DNA of 64,000 nt. Origin: Paracoccaceae bacterium. Its GTDB lineage: Bacteria; Pseudomonadota; Alphaproteobacteria; Rhodobacterales; Rhodobacteraceae. The translations under genes and the position numbers were made by a program. The stretch covers positions 1 through 64,000 of the forward strand of contig JALHOL010000002.1 of the NCBI GenBank assembly GCA_022843025.1. The letters are read 5' to 3'. Below, piece by piece: positions 55,932-64,000 of the stretch; position 1 is the first letter of the stretch, and each line of letters begins with the position of its first letter. A model generated the notes under the pieces. The model did not search any database, was not told the origin of the DNA, and worked only from the letters and a program-made list of their open reading frames with translations.

Positions 55932-56867
55932 ATGATCCTGATCACAGAATCCGAGTCCGCCGCCATCATCACGCCCGAACTCGCCTTCACGGCGGTGCGC
56001 GAGGCCCTCATCGCCGCGGTCGCTCCGGGGGCCGCGACCTTTCCGGTGGTCATCGCGCATGGAAGTGACCCGCAGAACCGCTTTACCATCAAGTCGGCGG
56101 CGGGTGCGGAACTGGCCGGGCTGAAGGTGGGGGCCTACTTCCCCACCAACGATGCGCGCGGCCTGCCACGGCACGCCTCGACGATTCTTCTGATAGACCA
56201 GACCACAGGGCGCATCGGCGCGCTGATCGAGGGGTCTACGCTGAACTGCTATCGCACCGCCGCAGCAGATGCGGTGGCGACCGATGCCCTCGCGCGCCCA
56301 GATGCCGAAGTGCTGACCCTGTTCGGAACAGGACACCAAGCCGCCTACGAGGCAGAGGCGATTGCCGCTGTCCGAAAGCTCTCGCGCGTGCTGGTCGTCG
56401 GCCGGGATCCCATCCGCACAAAGGCTTTCGTCGCGAAACTGCGCAGCGCCGGTTTGCCCGCAGAGGCCGCAGCGGCGGAACCCGCGGTTCGTGCGGCCCA
56501 TATCATCGTCACAGCAACAACAGCCACCACGCCACTGTTCAAGGCGGCCTGGGTCCAGCCGGGAACGCACATTTCCTCCATGGGTTCGGATTCCCTTGGC
56601 AAACAGGAACTGCCGGTCGAAATCTTGCGATCCGCCACCCTCTTCTGCGACCTGCCGGAACAGTCACTGCGCATCGGGGAATTTCAACACGCAGGCCAGG
56701 ACGCCAAACCCATTGCCATCGGATCTGTCCTGACCGGCCACGCCCGGACCCGCCGCGACGAAACCGAGATCACGGTATTCGACAGCTCGGGCCTATCGCT
56801 GCAAGACCTGTATATGGCGAAGGCGATCCTAGACCGGCACGCAATGGGCGGCACAAGCAGCAGCTAA
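55932..56867 (+). CDS. Ornithine cyclodeaminase/mu-crystallin family (BhcD-like)
   Basis: A 311-residue NAD(P)-dependent enzyme. The Rossmann loop is VLTLFGTGHQAAYEAEAI, and the substrate-side FTIKSAAG and TLNCYRTAAADAVAT regions match the family. Members are ornithine cyclodeaminase, alanine dehydrogenase and iminosuccinate reductase (BhcD). It starts 10 bp after the PLP-enzyme stop, so the two act in one pathway, probably amino-acid or 3-hydroxyaspartate breakdown. AAGG is close to the ATG. Confidence 0.87.
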   Translation: MILITESESAAIITPELAFTAVREALIAAVAPGAATFPVVIAHGSDPQNRFTIKSAAGAELAGLKVGAYFPTNDARGLPRHASTILLIDQTTGRIGALIEGSTLNCYRTAAADAVATDALARPDAEVLTLFGTGHQAAYEAEAIAAVRKLSRVLVVGRDPIRTKAFVAKLRSAGLPAEAAAAEPAVRAAHIIVTATTATTPLFKAAWVQPGTHISSMGSDSLGKQELPVEILRSATLFCDLPEQSLRIGEFQHAGQDAKPIAIGSVLTGHARTRRDETEITVFDSSGLSLQDLYMAKAILDRHAMGGTSSS

Positions 56868-57198
56868 ACGATTGCCGCGCGGGGCGCACACAAGTTGGCA
56901 TTGGATCGCGAACAATGGCACCACAGCGCCGACGCAGGCCAAGAACTCTGACGCCGCGAACTGACCGCAGCCACGAAAATGCATCCGCGCGTATCCTGCG
57001 GACGGTTCCACGCTCTTGTTATCCACCACCAAGCTGCGCCCGATCTGCCGACACGACCCGTGGGCCGTGCGGCATCAGGTGATCGGGGCGCCAAAAGCTC
57101 GTGGCCTTAAGATGCTACCGCGCGATTGACAGCATGGGTATCTGCCATCGGCAGATCACAGGCGCATCAAAAACCCGGCGGTAGCATCGCGTAAGGGA
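56868..57198. other. Gene-free spacer with nested inverted repeats
   Basis: No gene is supported in these 331 bp. The right part holds an 11-bp inverted repeat, GATGCTACCGC at 57111-57121 and GCGGTAGCATC at 57178-57188, enclosing a 7-bp hairpin ATCTGCC-ATC-GGCAGAT at 57140-57156. This could be a terminator-like structure for the leftward Met-rich gene or the end of a lost element. Confidence 0.5.
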
Positions 57199-57525
57199 TT
57201 ACATCCCCATGTCGTTCATCATGCCGCCGTTGGAGGCGCCCATGTCCATCATCATCATGTCGTTGTCCGACGTGTTCTCTGCCACCTCACGCGCAAGGTC
57301 GCGGGCTTCTTCGCTGACCGGAACGCGGTTCAGCTTCTTGATGTAGAACTGCTCGGTCCCGACATCGCTCTCACGACGGGCTTCCTGAATGACGAGCAGT
57401 TCGGACAGGGTGTATTCCCCTGCCGGCAGGCCCATGATGGCAGCCTGCATATCGGCGCCAGGCGAGGCGTGAACCGACTGGGCAATGGACAGCGTTGCAA
57501 TTGCAGCGAGGATAACTTTTTTCAT
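57199..57525 (-). CDS. Small exported Met-rich protein
   Basis: A 108-residue protein. Residues 1-20 form a signal peptide (MKKVILAAIATLSIAQSVHA-SP). The mature region is short and charged, and the C-terminus is unusual: about 20 residues with nine methionines (DMMMMDMGA, then GGMMNDMGM). Met-rich tails often bind Cu(I) in periplasmic proteins, which is only a suggestion here. GGAGAAG precedes the ATG. Stands alone. Not recognised as a known family. Confidence 0.75.
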   Translation of the reverse strand: MKKVILAAIATLSIAQSVHASPGADMQAAIMGLPAGEYTLSELLVIQEARRESDVGTEQFYIKKLNRVPVSEEARDLAREVAENTSDNDMMMMDMGASNGGMMNDMGM

Positions 57526-57866
57526 GATCTTCTCCGAATTTGGTCTCTGCCGGATTGGCTAGATGCCGAATTTACGCGGCGTGCAGATCGGAGTTTCAGG
57601 ATCGGACTTCACATCAAAAAACGCTTTCGTGAGCGGCTGTCATTTCCCCGCCTCTCGCCAAGGGAAAGCTGGCCGCCGCCCGGCACCTGACCAGCCGCGT
57701 TCCAGCATGGATCGCCTCGCCCGGCATCGGCGTCACATGCTGCAACATGGTCAAAGATACCAAAACATCCGCCGCCAACCCGCACCTAAAGGGGGTTGGC
57801 AACGGCGCAGGGCCGCGCAGGCGACTGGGTCACCGGCACCCCATCAACCAACGCCGCATGGCGCGA
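57526..57866. other. Gene-free spacer
   Basis: 341 bp between the leftward Met-rich gene and the end of the leftward desaturase gene. I see no open frame with coding character, no tRNA and no clear terminator. Confidence 0.5.
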
Positions 57867-58898
57867 TCAGGCGGTGAGGTAACGCTGCTTCGCGTCCTTG
57901 ATGGAAATCAGCTTTCCTTCTGCTTCATCCCACAGATGCAGGCCGACCGTGCGCAGACTGTCGCAGATGGTCAGACGCTGCACGTCGGCCAGTTCCGCAT
58001 GGTGACGGATGACTTCAGGCAAGCGGTAAAACGGGATGCGGCTATACAGATGATGCACATGATGAATGCCGATATTGCCCGACAGCCAGCGCAGCGGTTG
58101 CGGCAGCACATAGTGCGAACTGCCTTCCAGCGCGGCATTGTGCAGATCCCAGTCCTGCCCCTTTGACCAGTGCGTTTCCTCGAACTGATGCTGCACATAG
58201 AACAGCCAGACCCCGATGGTCGCCGCAATGACCGACGTTGGCAGGAAAATCACAAGCACCGGCCAGAACCCACCGAACCAGACGATCAGCCCCAGAAAAA
58301 TGCCGATCATCGCATTGGTGCCCATGGCCGATGTCCAATAGCGCCAGCCCTGGTTCATCAACCCCAGCGGCAGACGGTTCTGCAAGATGAACAGATAGCT
58401 TGGCCCCAGCACGAACAGCACCAGCGGGTGCCGGTACAGCCTGTACATGAACCGGCCAAAGGGGCTGCGCGCGCGATACTCTTCGACCGTCAAGGTCGTC
58501 ACATCACCGATGCCGCGCTTGTCCAGATCCCCGTGATGGGCGTGGTGGATGGCATGGGTGCGGCGCCAGACGGCATAAGGTGTCAGCGTCAGCACACCCA
58601 GAATCCGCCCGATCCAATCCTGTGCGGTGCGGTTGCGCAGAAACGCGCCATGCCCGCAATCATGCTGGATGATGAAGATGCGCACCAGAAAGGCCCCGTT
58701 CAGAACCCCCACCGCCAGCGCCAACCAGGGGCTTATCGAAAGCGCGGCCCATGCCAGCGCCCAAAGTGCAAGAAACGGCACCAGCGTCACGGCAAGCTCA
58801 AACAAACTGCGCGCGGTTGATGGATCACGGTAGCGCGCAAGAACGGAAAGCCATTCGCGCGCGGAACGGTTGACAGCAGTGTCGGTAATGTCGGTCAT
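57867..58898 (-). CDS. Membrane fatty acid desaturase
   Basis: A 343-residue di-iron membrane desaturase. The three histidine boxes are HDCGHGAF (near residue 84), HAIHHAHH (near 120) and IGIHHVHHL (near 286), placed between two pairs of helices. It introduces a double bond into an acyl chain, with electrons from ferredoxin or cytochrome. The substrate may be a phospholipid acyl group. The ATG rather than an upstream TTG is used as start. Confidence 0.92.
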   Translation of the reverse strand: MTDITDTAVNRSAREWLSVLARYRDPSTARSLFELAVTLVPFLALWALAWAALSISPWLALAVGVLNGAFLVRIFIIQHDCGHGAFLRNRTAQDWIGRILGVLTLTPYAVWRRTHAIHHAHHGDLDKRGIGDVTTLTVEEYRARSPFGRFMYRLYRHPLVLFVLGPSYLFILQNRLPLGLMNQGWRYWTSAMGTNAMIGIFLGLIVWFGGFWPVLVIFLPTSVIAATIGVWLFYVQHQFEETHWSKGQDWDLHNAALEGSSHYVLPQPLRWLSGNIGIHHVHHLYSRIPFYRLPEVIRHHAELADVQRLTICDSLRTVGLHLWDEAEGKLISIKDAKQRYLTA

Positions 58899-59025
58899 CT
58901 CGGCTTGCAAACAGGGGCCGGCTGACCGGCGCGGTGGCGACGAACGGCTGGCGTTGACCGAGCGCCTTCAGGCACATTGGCTAACCCGTCACGCCGGATT
59001 TTGCAACTGTGCAAAGGCGCGGCGC

Positions 59026-59439
59026 TCAGCCGCGCCCCGCCGCGCGGATCAGCGTCCCCTCCAGCGGCACCGCCCCCGCCAGCGTATTCGAAATCGTGCC
59101 GTATTTCAGGATGTTGCGATGCAGAAGGTCCAGCCTCTGATCATTCTCGGCACTGTCCACGATGATCTGGTAACGGATCAGCGTCAGCTTGGGCGGGGCA
59201 TCCTGTCGGATGGCTTCCAGACTGACCTCTGCCCCGTCCAGCTGGAAATGCAGCAGCGGCACCACCCGCTCGATCCCCTTGAGCATGCAGGCCGCCAACG
59301 CCGACAGCAGCAATTCCACCGGGTTCATCGCATCCCGGCGACCGAAAAGGTCGGTGTCCAGCACCACCTCGGCTTCCTTCGCACGGGCAAGGCTGCCATG
59401 GCCGTCAATCCGCCGGGCGTGAACGCGGTACTCGATCAT
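59026..59439 (-). CDS. OsmC family protein
   Basis: A 137-residue OsmC/Ohr-fold protein, a family of thiol peroxidases. The conserved cysteine region is LLSALAACMLKGIERV near residue 50; the second redox cysteine near the C-terminus is not obvious, so it may be an OsmC-like rather than a peroxidase form. CGGAGG lies upstream of the ATG, which overlaps the stop of a small exported ORF (ATGA). Confidence 0.85.
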   Translation of the reverse strand: MIEYRVHARRIDGHGSLARAKEAEVVLDTDLFGRRDAMNPVELLLSALAACMLKGIERVVPLLHFQLDGAEVSLEAIRQDAPPKLTLIRYQIIVDSAENDQRLDLLHRNILKYGTISNTLAGAVPLEGTLIRAAGRG

Positions 59440-59633
59440 GGCCGGCCTCCGATCCAATCGGCTCTCAGCCCCCTTCCCGCCGGCATCCGCCTTCCGTCAA
59501 CCGCACGCCCCACCCCGCAGGCAAGGTAACCCGAACCATCATCACGCAGCCTCGGCCCCGCCATCGGCAAGGCAGGCGCGGCAAATGCAGACAGAACCAA
59601 CAGCATCATGGCGAACCCCCGGCTTTTGCGCAT
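59436..59633 (-). CDS. Putative small exported protein
   Basis: A 65-residue frame with a signal-peptide-like start (MRKSRGFAMMLLVLSAFAAP, then ALPMA-GP). The rest is Gly/Arg-rich and nondescript. Its TGA overlaps the ATG of the OsmC gene (ATGA). This suggests coupled translation and is the main support for it being real; there is no strong ribosome site. A chance frame is possible. Confidence 0.35.
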   Translation of the reverse strand: MRKSRGFAMMLLVLSAFAAPALPMAGPRLRDDGSGYLACGVGRAVDGRRMPAGRGLRADWIGGRP

Positions 59634-59700
59634 CTGCGCATGAGCGGGCGATCCGCGCCTTGATCTGCGTCACATCACCCGCTTATGGCCGCCACCGCCC

Positions 59701-62700
59701 TCAGGCTGCCGCCTTCACCAGACGCAGTTCCGGGCGCTTGTGTCGGGTGGGCACCTTCGTCACCGCTGTCGCCGCCACCAGCGCCGTCTCCATCGCCACC
59801 GGGACCAGCGCCTCACGGGCGATGGCCCGCTCCACATCCGCCCCCGAAAGCACCGGCCGCACGGTCGGCCCGTACAGACGCGCCAGATCAGCCAGCCCGA
59901 TCACCTCTTCCCTGCCCGTCCGGCGCAGCGCCAACACCGCAGCCGCAACCTCTGTCTGCGCCTTGCGGTCCAGCGGGGTCATGGCATTGCGGCCGGGATA
60001 CAGGCTTTCCGCCGCCAACCCATCCGCATCCAGAACAGCATGGTCCGGCAGCAGGATATGGTGATAGCCGATCCGCCGCGTGCCTTCCGCGATACGGCAA
60101 CCGCGATAGCCGTGCTTGGCCAGATGTACCGCGCGCACCAGCACCTCTTCCCCATCCAGCAGCATCAGCACCGCATGCTGCGGCGACAGCCGCACCTCGC
60201 CACAATTGCCCAACGCACCGGGACGGATCTTCACCGGGCGCAGCGATGGCCGCGCCTCGATCTCCCCCGCCCGCACCAGCCGCGACCCGCTCCAGATCAC
60301 CGGCTCCACCGCCCCGCCGCGGGTGACGACCAAATCACCCGGCACCAGATCCTCCACATTCTTCCACCCCCCCGGCACCCGGATCGGCGTGCCCGACGCG
60401 AAACAGGGAATGCCGATGGCCTGCATATTGGCCCGACCCGTCACCTGCGCCGGGCTGACCCCTTGCAAGATCACGGTTTGGCCATTGGGGAAGGTCAGCA
60501 CGGCATCGCCGCTGCCATCCCCCACCGTATCCGTCACCACCACATCCGACCAATAAACCGGGCCACCCTGCGCATCGGTCATCCCCGACACATCCAGCCG
60601 ATCATTGGCGAAACGGCCCTGCCGGGTCAGGTCGAAATCCGTGATCCGATCCGCCCCGCCGCCATCCTGTAAGATGTAACGGTCATCGCCGGCCCCACCG
60701 CTCAGCGTGTCATCGCCCAGACCACCCCGCAGCGTATCGCCGCCCGCCCCGCCCGAAAGGTTATCCGCCCCGCCGCGGCCAATAAGGCTGTCGTCGAACC
60801 CCGAACCGACAACCTCTTCTATGCTGGCAAGCGTATCCCCCTGCGCATGGCCACCCGCGCCCTGCCCTGTCGACAGATCGACCTGAACCGCCGCATCCGA
60901 CTGTGTGTAGTCAACACGGTCCGTCCCCGCCCCGCCGTCCAGCAGATCGGCCCCTGCCCCGCCATCCAGACTGTCGTTATCCGCGCCACCGTAAAGCGTA
61001 TCCGCCCCGGCATTGCCGGTCATCGTGTCATTGCCAGCCCCGCCTGACAGGACATCGGCACTGCCGACCGTATCGCTCGCCTCATCCCCCGACAGGACAT
61101 CGTTGCCGATACCGCCATCCAGCGTGTCCGCCCCGCCCCGGCCTTCAAGGACATCATCCCCGCCATTGCCCGACAGGGACTCCGCGCCCGCGCCGCCCAA
61201 CAGGGTGTCGGCGAACATCGACCCGATCACCGCCTCAATACTGCTCAGCGTATGCGTGGCGGAATTGCTGTCGGTCCCGATCCCGGTGCCAAGATTCACA
61301 TTCACGCCACCGCCGGCAGCCGAATAATCCACCGTGTCATTGCCGGCACCGCCATCGAACAGATCGCCCGCCATCTGGTTGAACGATCCTGCATACAGGT
61401 AATCGTCCCCATCACCCCCGAACAGCGAATCCGCCCCGGCATTGCCCGAAAGCGTGTCATTGCCATCGCCGCCGAACAGCGAGTCATTGGCCCCCACCAG
61501 ATCGCCGGCGGCATCGCCCGTCAGGACGTCATTCCCCGCCCCGCCCGTCAGGCTGTCCGCCCCTGTGCCCCCCTGCAACACATCGTTGCCATCGCCGCCG
61601 TCCAGCGTGTCATTCCCGGCACCGCCATCGACGGATTCATCCCCAACCCCGCCCGTGACAAGGTCATCGCCCGCGCCCAGTTCCAGCCGCTCGATCTGCG
61701 AAAAGGTAATGCGCTGACCGCCGCTATTGGCGGTCACGGTCCCCGCCTCGCTGCCGCTGAACACAACCGTGACGCTGCCCGCGAACGGCGTCAGATCCAG
61801 CACATCCCCCACCGTCTCGGACGTCTCGCCGCCGATGACGATCTCGTCACGCGTCAGAACGGCCGGGCTGGTGAAATAGCTGACATTGATCGGACCCGAG
61901 GTGAAAACCCCGGTCCCGCTGCCATCGTTGGTGCCAACCCAACCAACCGTAAAGCTCTGGTTGGCTGCGTTATAGACCACCGAAACACTGCTCCAGTCAA
62001 AGGTCCCGGTCCCCGAAAGCGCCGATCCCCCGGCCGCAGACGTGATCGGAAACTCGCCCGAAACCGCATTGCCGTTCCGGTCAAAAACCCGAAAATTCAG
62101 GCCCGTCGCACTGCCGTTCTGGCCGTTGCCATTGGCATAGACCGCAACGAAATATCCGCTGTCGCCCAGCACCTCGATCAAGGGCGGGCCCGCCAACTGG
62201 CTTGACGGCGCAACCGCGATGCTCACATCCGACGCAATCAATTGCCCCGTCGTCGTATCGAGGATCGAGAAGAAGGGCATCGCACTGCCCCCCGTCGCCG
62301 ATGTCTCGACATAGCCGATGATCAGACGCCCATCCGGCATGACATCGGTCGTCACGTTCGACAGGTTATACCCATCAGCGCCGTCCACCGCGCTCGTTCC
62401 GATGCGGATATCGCCGCTCAGTGCGTTGCCGTTGGGATCGAACAGCCGCGCCTCCAGCGTCATGCTGGTCAAGCCGTTCGAGAACCCGTCATTCACCCAC
62501 AGCGCCACGAAGTTGCCATTGGGCAGCGCCTGAATGATCGGCGCGGATTCCCACACCGTGGATTGCGCTTCGTTATCGGTCCCTTCAATCTCCGATGTTG
62601 CCATCACGGTCGCGCCGTTCTGGTCCAGAACGGTAAAGACAGGCTCGGCAAAGCCAGTCTCCGCATTGTTGCGCCACCAGCCGACAACGACATTCCCGCC

Positions 62701-64000
62701 TGTCAGCGTCGTCACGGTCAGCGACGGAACATCGGAATCCGACCCGTCCACCGCCACGTTGCCGACCTGAAACTCCGGCCCGTTCCACGTCCCCGTCGTC
62801 GGATTGTAGATCCGCCCCTGCAAGGTCATGGTCGGGGAATCGTCCAGCGTGCCGTTGCGCGACCAGATGAACAGGATATTGCCGTTCGGCAGCACCGTCG
62901 TCACCGGCGGCGACTCGATACCTGTCACATCGTTCGACTGCGTCTCGATGGGCGACAGGATGGTCGTGATGCCCGACGGACCCGGCCGGATGATGCCAAA
63001 GATCGGCTCCACCCCCCCCGTCTCAGCCTGGTTGCGCGCATAGCTGATGACGACATCACCCGACGGCAGCCGATCCAGATCCAGGTTGTCCCAGTCAAAC
63101 CCGTCAGCGCCGCTGATCGCGGGCCACGAGCCCAGCGAAATCTGATCCGTCGCCGGTGTGCCATCCGCGTTGAAGATCCGCAGTTGCAGATCCATCGTCG
63201 CAACGTTGTCTGCGGTCGCGTTATCCGCCCAGACATACATCACCCGGCCATCGGCCAGCACGATCATCTTCGGCGGTGACTGGTTGCCCGCCACCCCTGT
63301 ATTCACAACCGACGGCGTGATCGTCCCCGGCGAGTAAGGGGTCGATGTATCCGGGCCTGCATTGTTGTCGATGCCGGAAAAGACAAAGCGGTCATCCCCG
63401 CCCCCGCCCAGCACCGAATCCGATCCCGCACCGCCGAACAGCACGTCGTTGCCATCGTCGCCCGCGATCGTATCCGTCCCGACACCGCCATAGACCGTGT
63501 CATTCCCCACCCCGCCCGACAGGGTGTCGGCAGATTGGTTGGGGGCGATCTCTGCCGCGGTATGAACCAGATTGTCGATGTAACCGTCACTGCTCACCGT
63601 GTTCGAGGTGGCGGTGTTCGTCACCCGGATCGTCATGTTCGAATCCGTGGCGGTGTAGTTCAGAATGATGTTCTGCGTGGAATCGTTCGCAACCGTATCC
63701 GTCCGGGTGGCAATGACATTGCCCTGCGAATCCAGGATATCGACGCGGAAAGTGTGGGTGCCGGCACCTGTCCCTGTCTCGCCGATCGTGTAGCTGAACG
63801 TATAGGCCGCCCCAACTGTTGTCGCCACGGACTGCTGGATCGTGCCGGCCGCCGGCGCGTTAAAGGCGTTGAAGGCAATCGCCGGGTTTGTGGGCGTGAT
63901 CGCCCGCACACCCGGGCTTGGCCCAAACGGCACGGTCCACCCCGCCAAGCCATCCGAAAACGTCCCGTTTGTCAGCGTGCCGGGTGCTGGCGCCTCGGCA
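59701..64000 (-). CDS. RTX-repeat protein with Hint domain (partial)
   Basis: A large extracellular protein of at least 1,432 residues whose N-terminus lies beyond the right edge; the frame is still open there. From the edge inward come a jelly-roll-like region, an RTX block (GGVGNDTVYGG, GGAGSDSVLGG), about 500 residues of repeated beta-propeller-like strands (VMYVWADNA, NILFIWSRNGT), a second long RTX block (GGxGxDxL nonapeptides that bind Ca2+), and a C-terminal Hint domain beginning CFASGTPIRVPGG with LSPQHAVLM and HHILLPDH. Such proteins leave by type I secretion; Hint may autoprocess it. Confidence 0.9.
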   Translation of the reverse strand, partial: AEAPAPGTLTNGTFSDGLAGWTVPFGPSPGVRAITPTNPAIAFNAFNAPAAGTIQQSVATTVGAAYTFSYTIGETGTGAGTHTFRVDILDSQGNVIATRTDTVANDSTQNIILNYTATDSNMTIRVTNTATSNTVSSDGYIDNLVHTAAEIAPNQSADTLSGGVGNDTVYGGVGTDTIAGDDGNDVLFGGAGSDSVLGGGGDDRFVFSGIDNNAGPDTSTPYSPGTITPSVVNTGVAGNQSPPKMIVLADGRVMYVWADNATADNVATMDLQLRIFNADGTPATDQISLGSWPAISGADGFDWDNLDLDRLPSGDVVISYARNQAETGGVEPIFGIIRPGPSGITTILSPIETQSNDVTGIESPPVTTVLPNGNILFIWSRNGTLDDSPTMTLQGRIYNPTTGTWNGPEFQVGNVAVDGSDSDVPSLTVTTLTGGNVVVGWWRNNAETGFAEPVFTVLDQNGATVMATSEIEGTDNEAQSTVWESAPIIQALPNGNFVALWVNDGFSNGLTSMTLEARLFDPNGNALSGDIRIGTSAVDGADGYNLSNVTTDVMPDGRLIIGYVETSATGGSAMPFFSILDTTTGQLIASDVSIAVAPSSQLAGPPLIEVLGDSGYFVAVYANGNGQNGSATGLNFRVFDRNGNAVSGEFPITSAAGGSALSGTGTFDWSSVSVVYNAANQSFTVGWVGTNDGSGTGVFTSGPINVSYFTSPAVLTRDEIVIGGETSETVGDVLDLTPFAGSVTVVFSGSEAGTVTANSGGQRITFSQIERLELGAGDDLVTGGVGDESVDGGAGNDTLDGGDGNDVLQGGTGADSLTGGAGNDVLTGDAAGDLVGANDSLFGGDGNDTLSGNAGADSLFGGDGDDYLYAGSFNQMAGDLFDGGAGNDTVDYSAAGGGVNVNLGTGIGTDSNSATHTLSSIEAVIGSMFADTLLGGAGAESLSGNGGDDVLEGRGGADTLDGGIGNDVLSGDEASDTVGSADVLSGGAGNDTMTGNAGADTLYGGADNDSLDGGAGADLLDGGAGTDRVDYTQSDAAVQVDLSTGQGAGGHAQGDTLASIEEVVGSGFDDSLIGRGGADNLSGGAGGDTLRGGLGDDTLSGGAGDDRYILQDGGGADRITDFDLTRQGRFANDRLDVSGMTDAQGGPVYWSDVVVTDTVGDGSGDAVLTFPNGQTVILQGVSPAQVTGRANMQAIGIPCFASGTPIRVPGGWKNVEDLVPGDLVVTRGGAVEPVIWSGSRLVRAGEIEARPSLRPVKIRPGALGNCGEVRLSPQHAVLMLLDGEEVLVRAVHLAKHGYRGCRIAEGTRRIGYHHILLPDHAVLDADGLAAESLYPGRNAMTPLDRKAQTEVAAAVLALRRTGREEVIGLADLARLYGPTVRPVLSGADVERAIAREALVPVAMETALVAATAVTKVPTRHKRPELRLVKAAA

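Noticed and set aside
56829-57094. Possible transposase remnant after the OCD gene
   Set aside because: Frames here give no recognisable transposase motif, and no direct repeats flank the stretch.
60680-61670. Repetitive DNA that might be taken for a CRISPR or minisatellite
   Set aside because: Period and sequence follow coding RTX nonapeptides in one reading frame; there are no spacers.

Overview
The window reads as a high-GC alphaproteobacterial chromosome, most likely Rhodobacterales (Rhodobacteraceae/Paracoccaceae). Signs of this are the rplU-rpmA-(GNAT)-obgE-proB-proA gene order, an olsBA ornithine-lipid operon, a ChpT-type histidine phosphotransferase, a DUF3553 protein, a CtaA of alphaproteobacterial type, and a leftward rRNA-operon leader with a boxA at the left edge. 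No replicon origin, phage, integrase or CRISPR array was seen.

Positions 1-21921 are ordinary core genome. They hold the rrn promoter and leader (leftward), an agmatinase-family ureohydrolase with an amidohydrolase, a bactofilin, a thioesterase, an ECHDC3-like hydratase preceded by a curious chain of decayed copies of its own start region, an MFS/M32-peptidase/heme A synthase operon, a TrmJ-like methyltransferase, a ThiE-like protein, olsB-olsA, chpT, and the proline/Obg/ribosomal-protein operon. The block ends with a DUF2059 secreted protein and tRNA-Ser(CGA).

Positions 21981-49056, directly after tRNA-Ser, form a roughly 27-kb accessory island of glycan and phospholipid genes with relaxed codon use. 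It encodes a myo-inositol-phosphate synthase, a CdsA-like CTP transferase, two CDP-alcohol phosphotransferases with intact catalytic motifs, a LicC-like nucleotidyltransferase and an FGGY polyol/sugar kinase. It also has a PimA-like GT4, a polytopic ABC exporter carrying a Frag1/PGAP2-like N-terminal membrane domain, a Stealth sugar-phosphotransferase, an exostosin-like transferase, several GT2/GT4 enzymes, a protein with a GINT1-like beta-propeller (the family that glycosylates inositolphosphoryl-ceramide in plants), an LTA-synthase-like enzyme, an FkbM methyltransferase and a sulfotransferase-methyltransferase fusion. My reading, an inference, is that the island makes and exports an inositol-phosphate-containing, probably lipid-anchored, phosphoglycan. 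This is the most interesting system in the window.

Positions 49338-64000 return to more usual content. They include a membrane-bound sensor kinase with PAS, TerC with a terminator in its leader, an excisionase-type HTH protein, a universal stress protein, and a LysR regulator divergent from a DSD1/BhcC-like and an ornithine-cyclodeaminase/BhcD-like pair. They also include a Met-rich exported small protein, a fatty acid desaturase, an OsmC protein with a small exported partner, and a large RTX/Hint protein that runs off the right edge.
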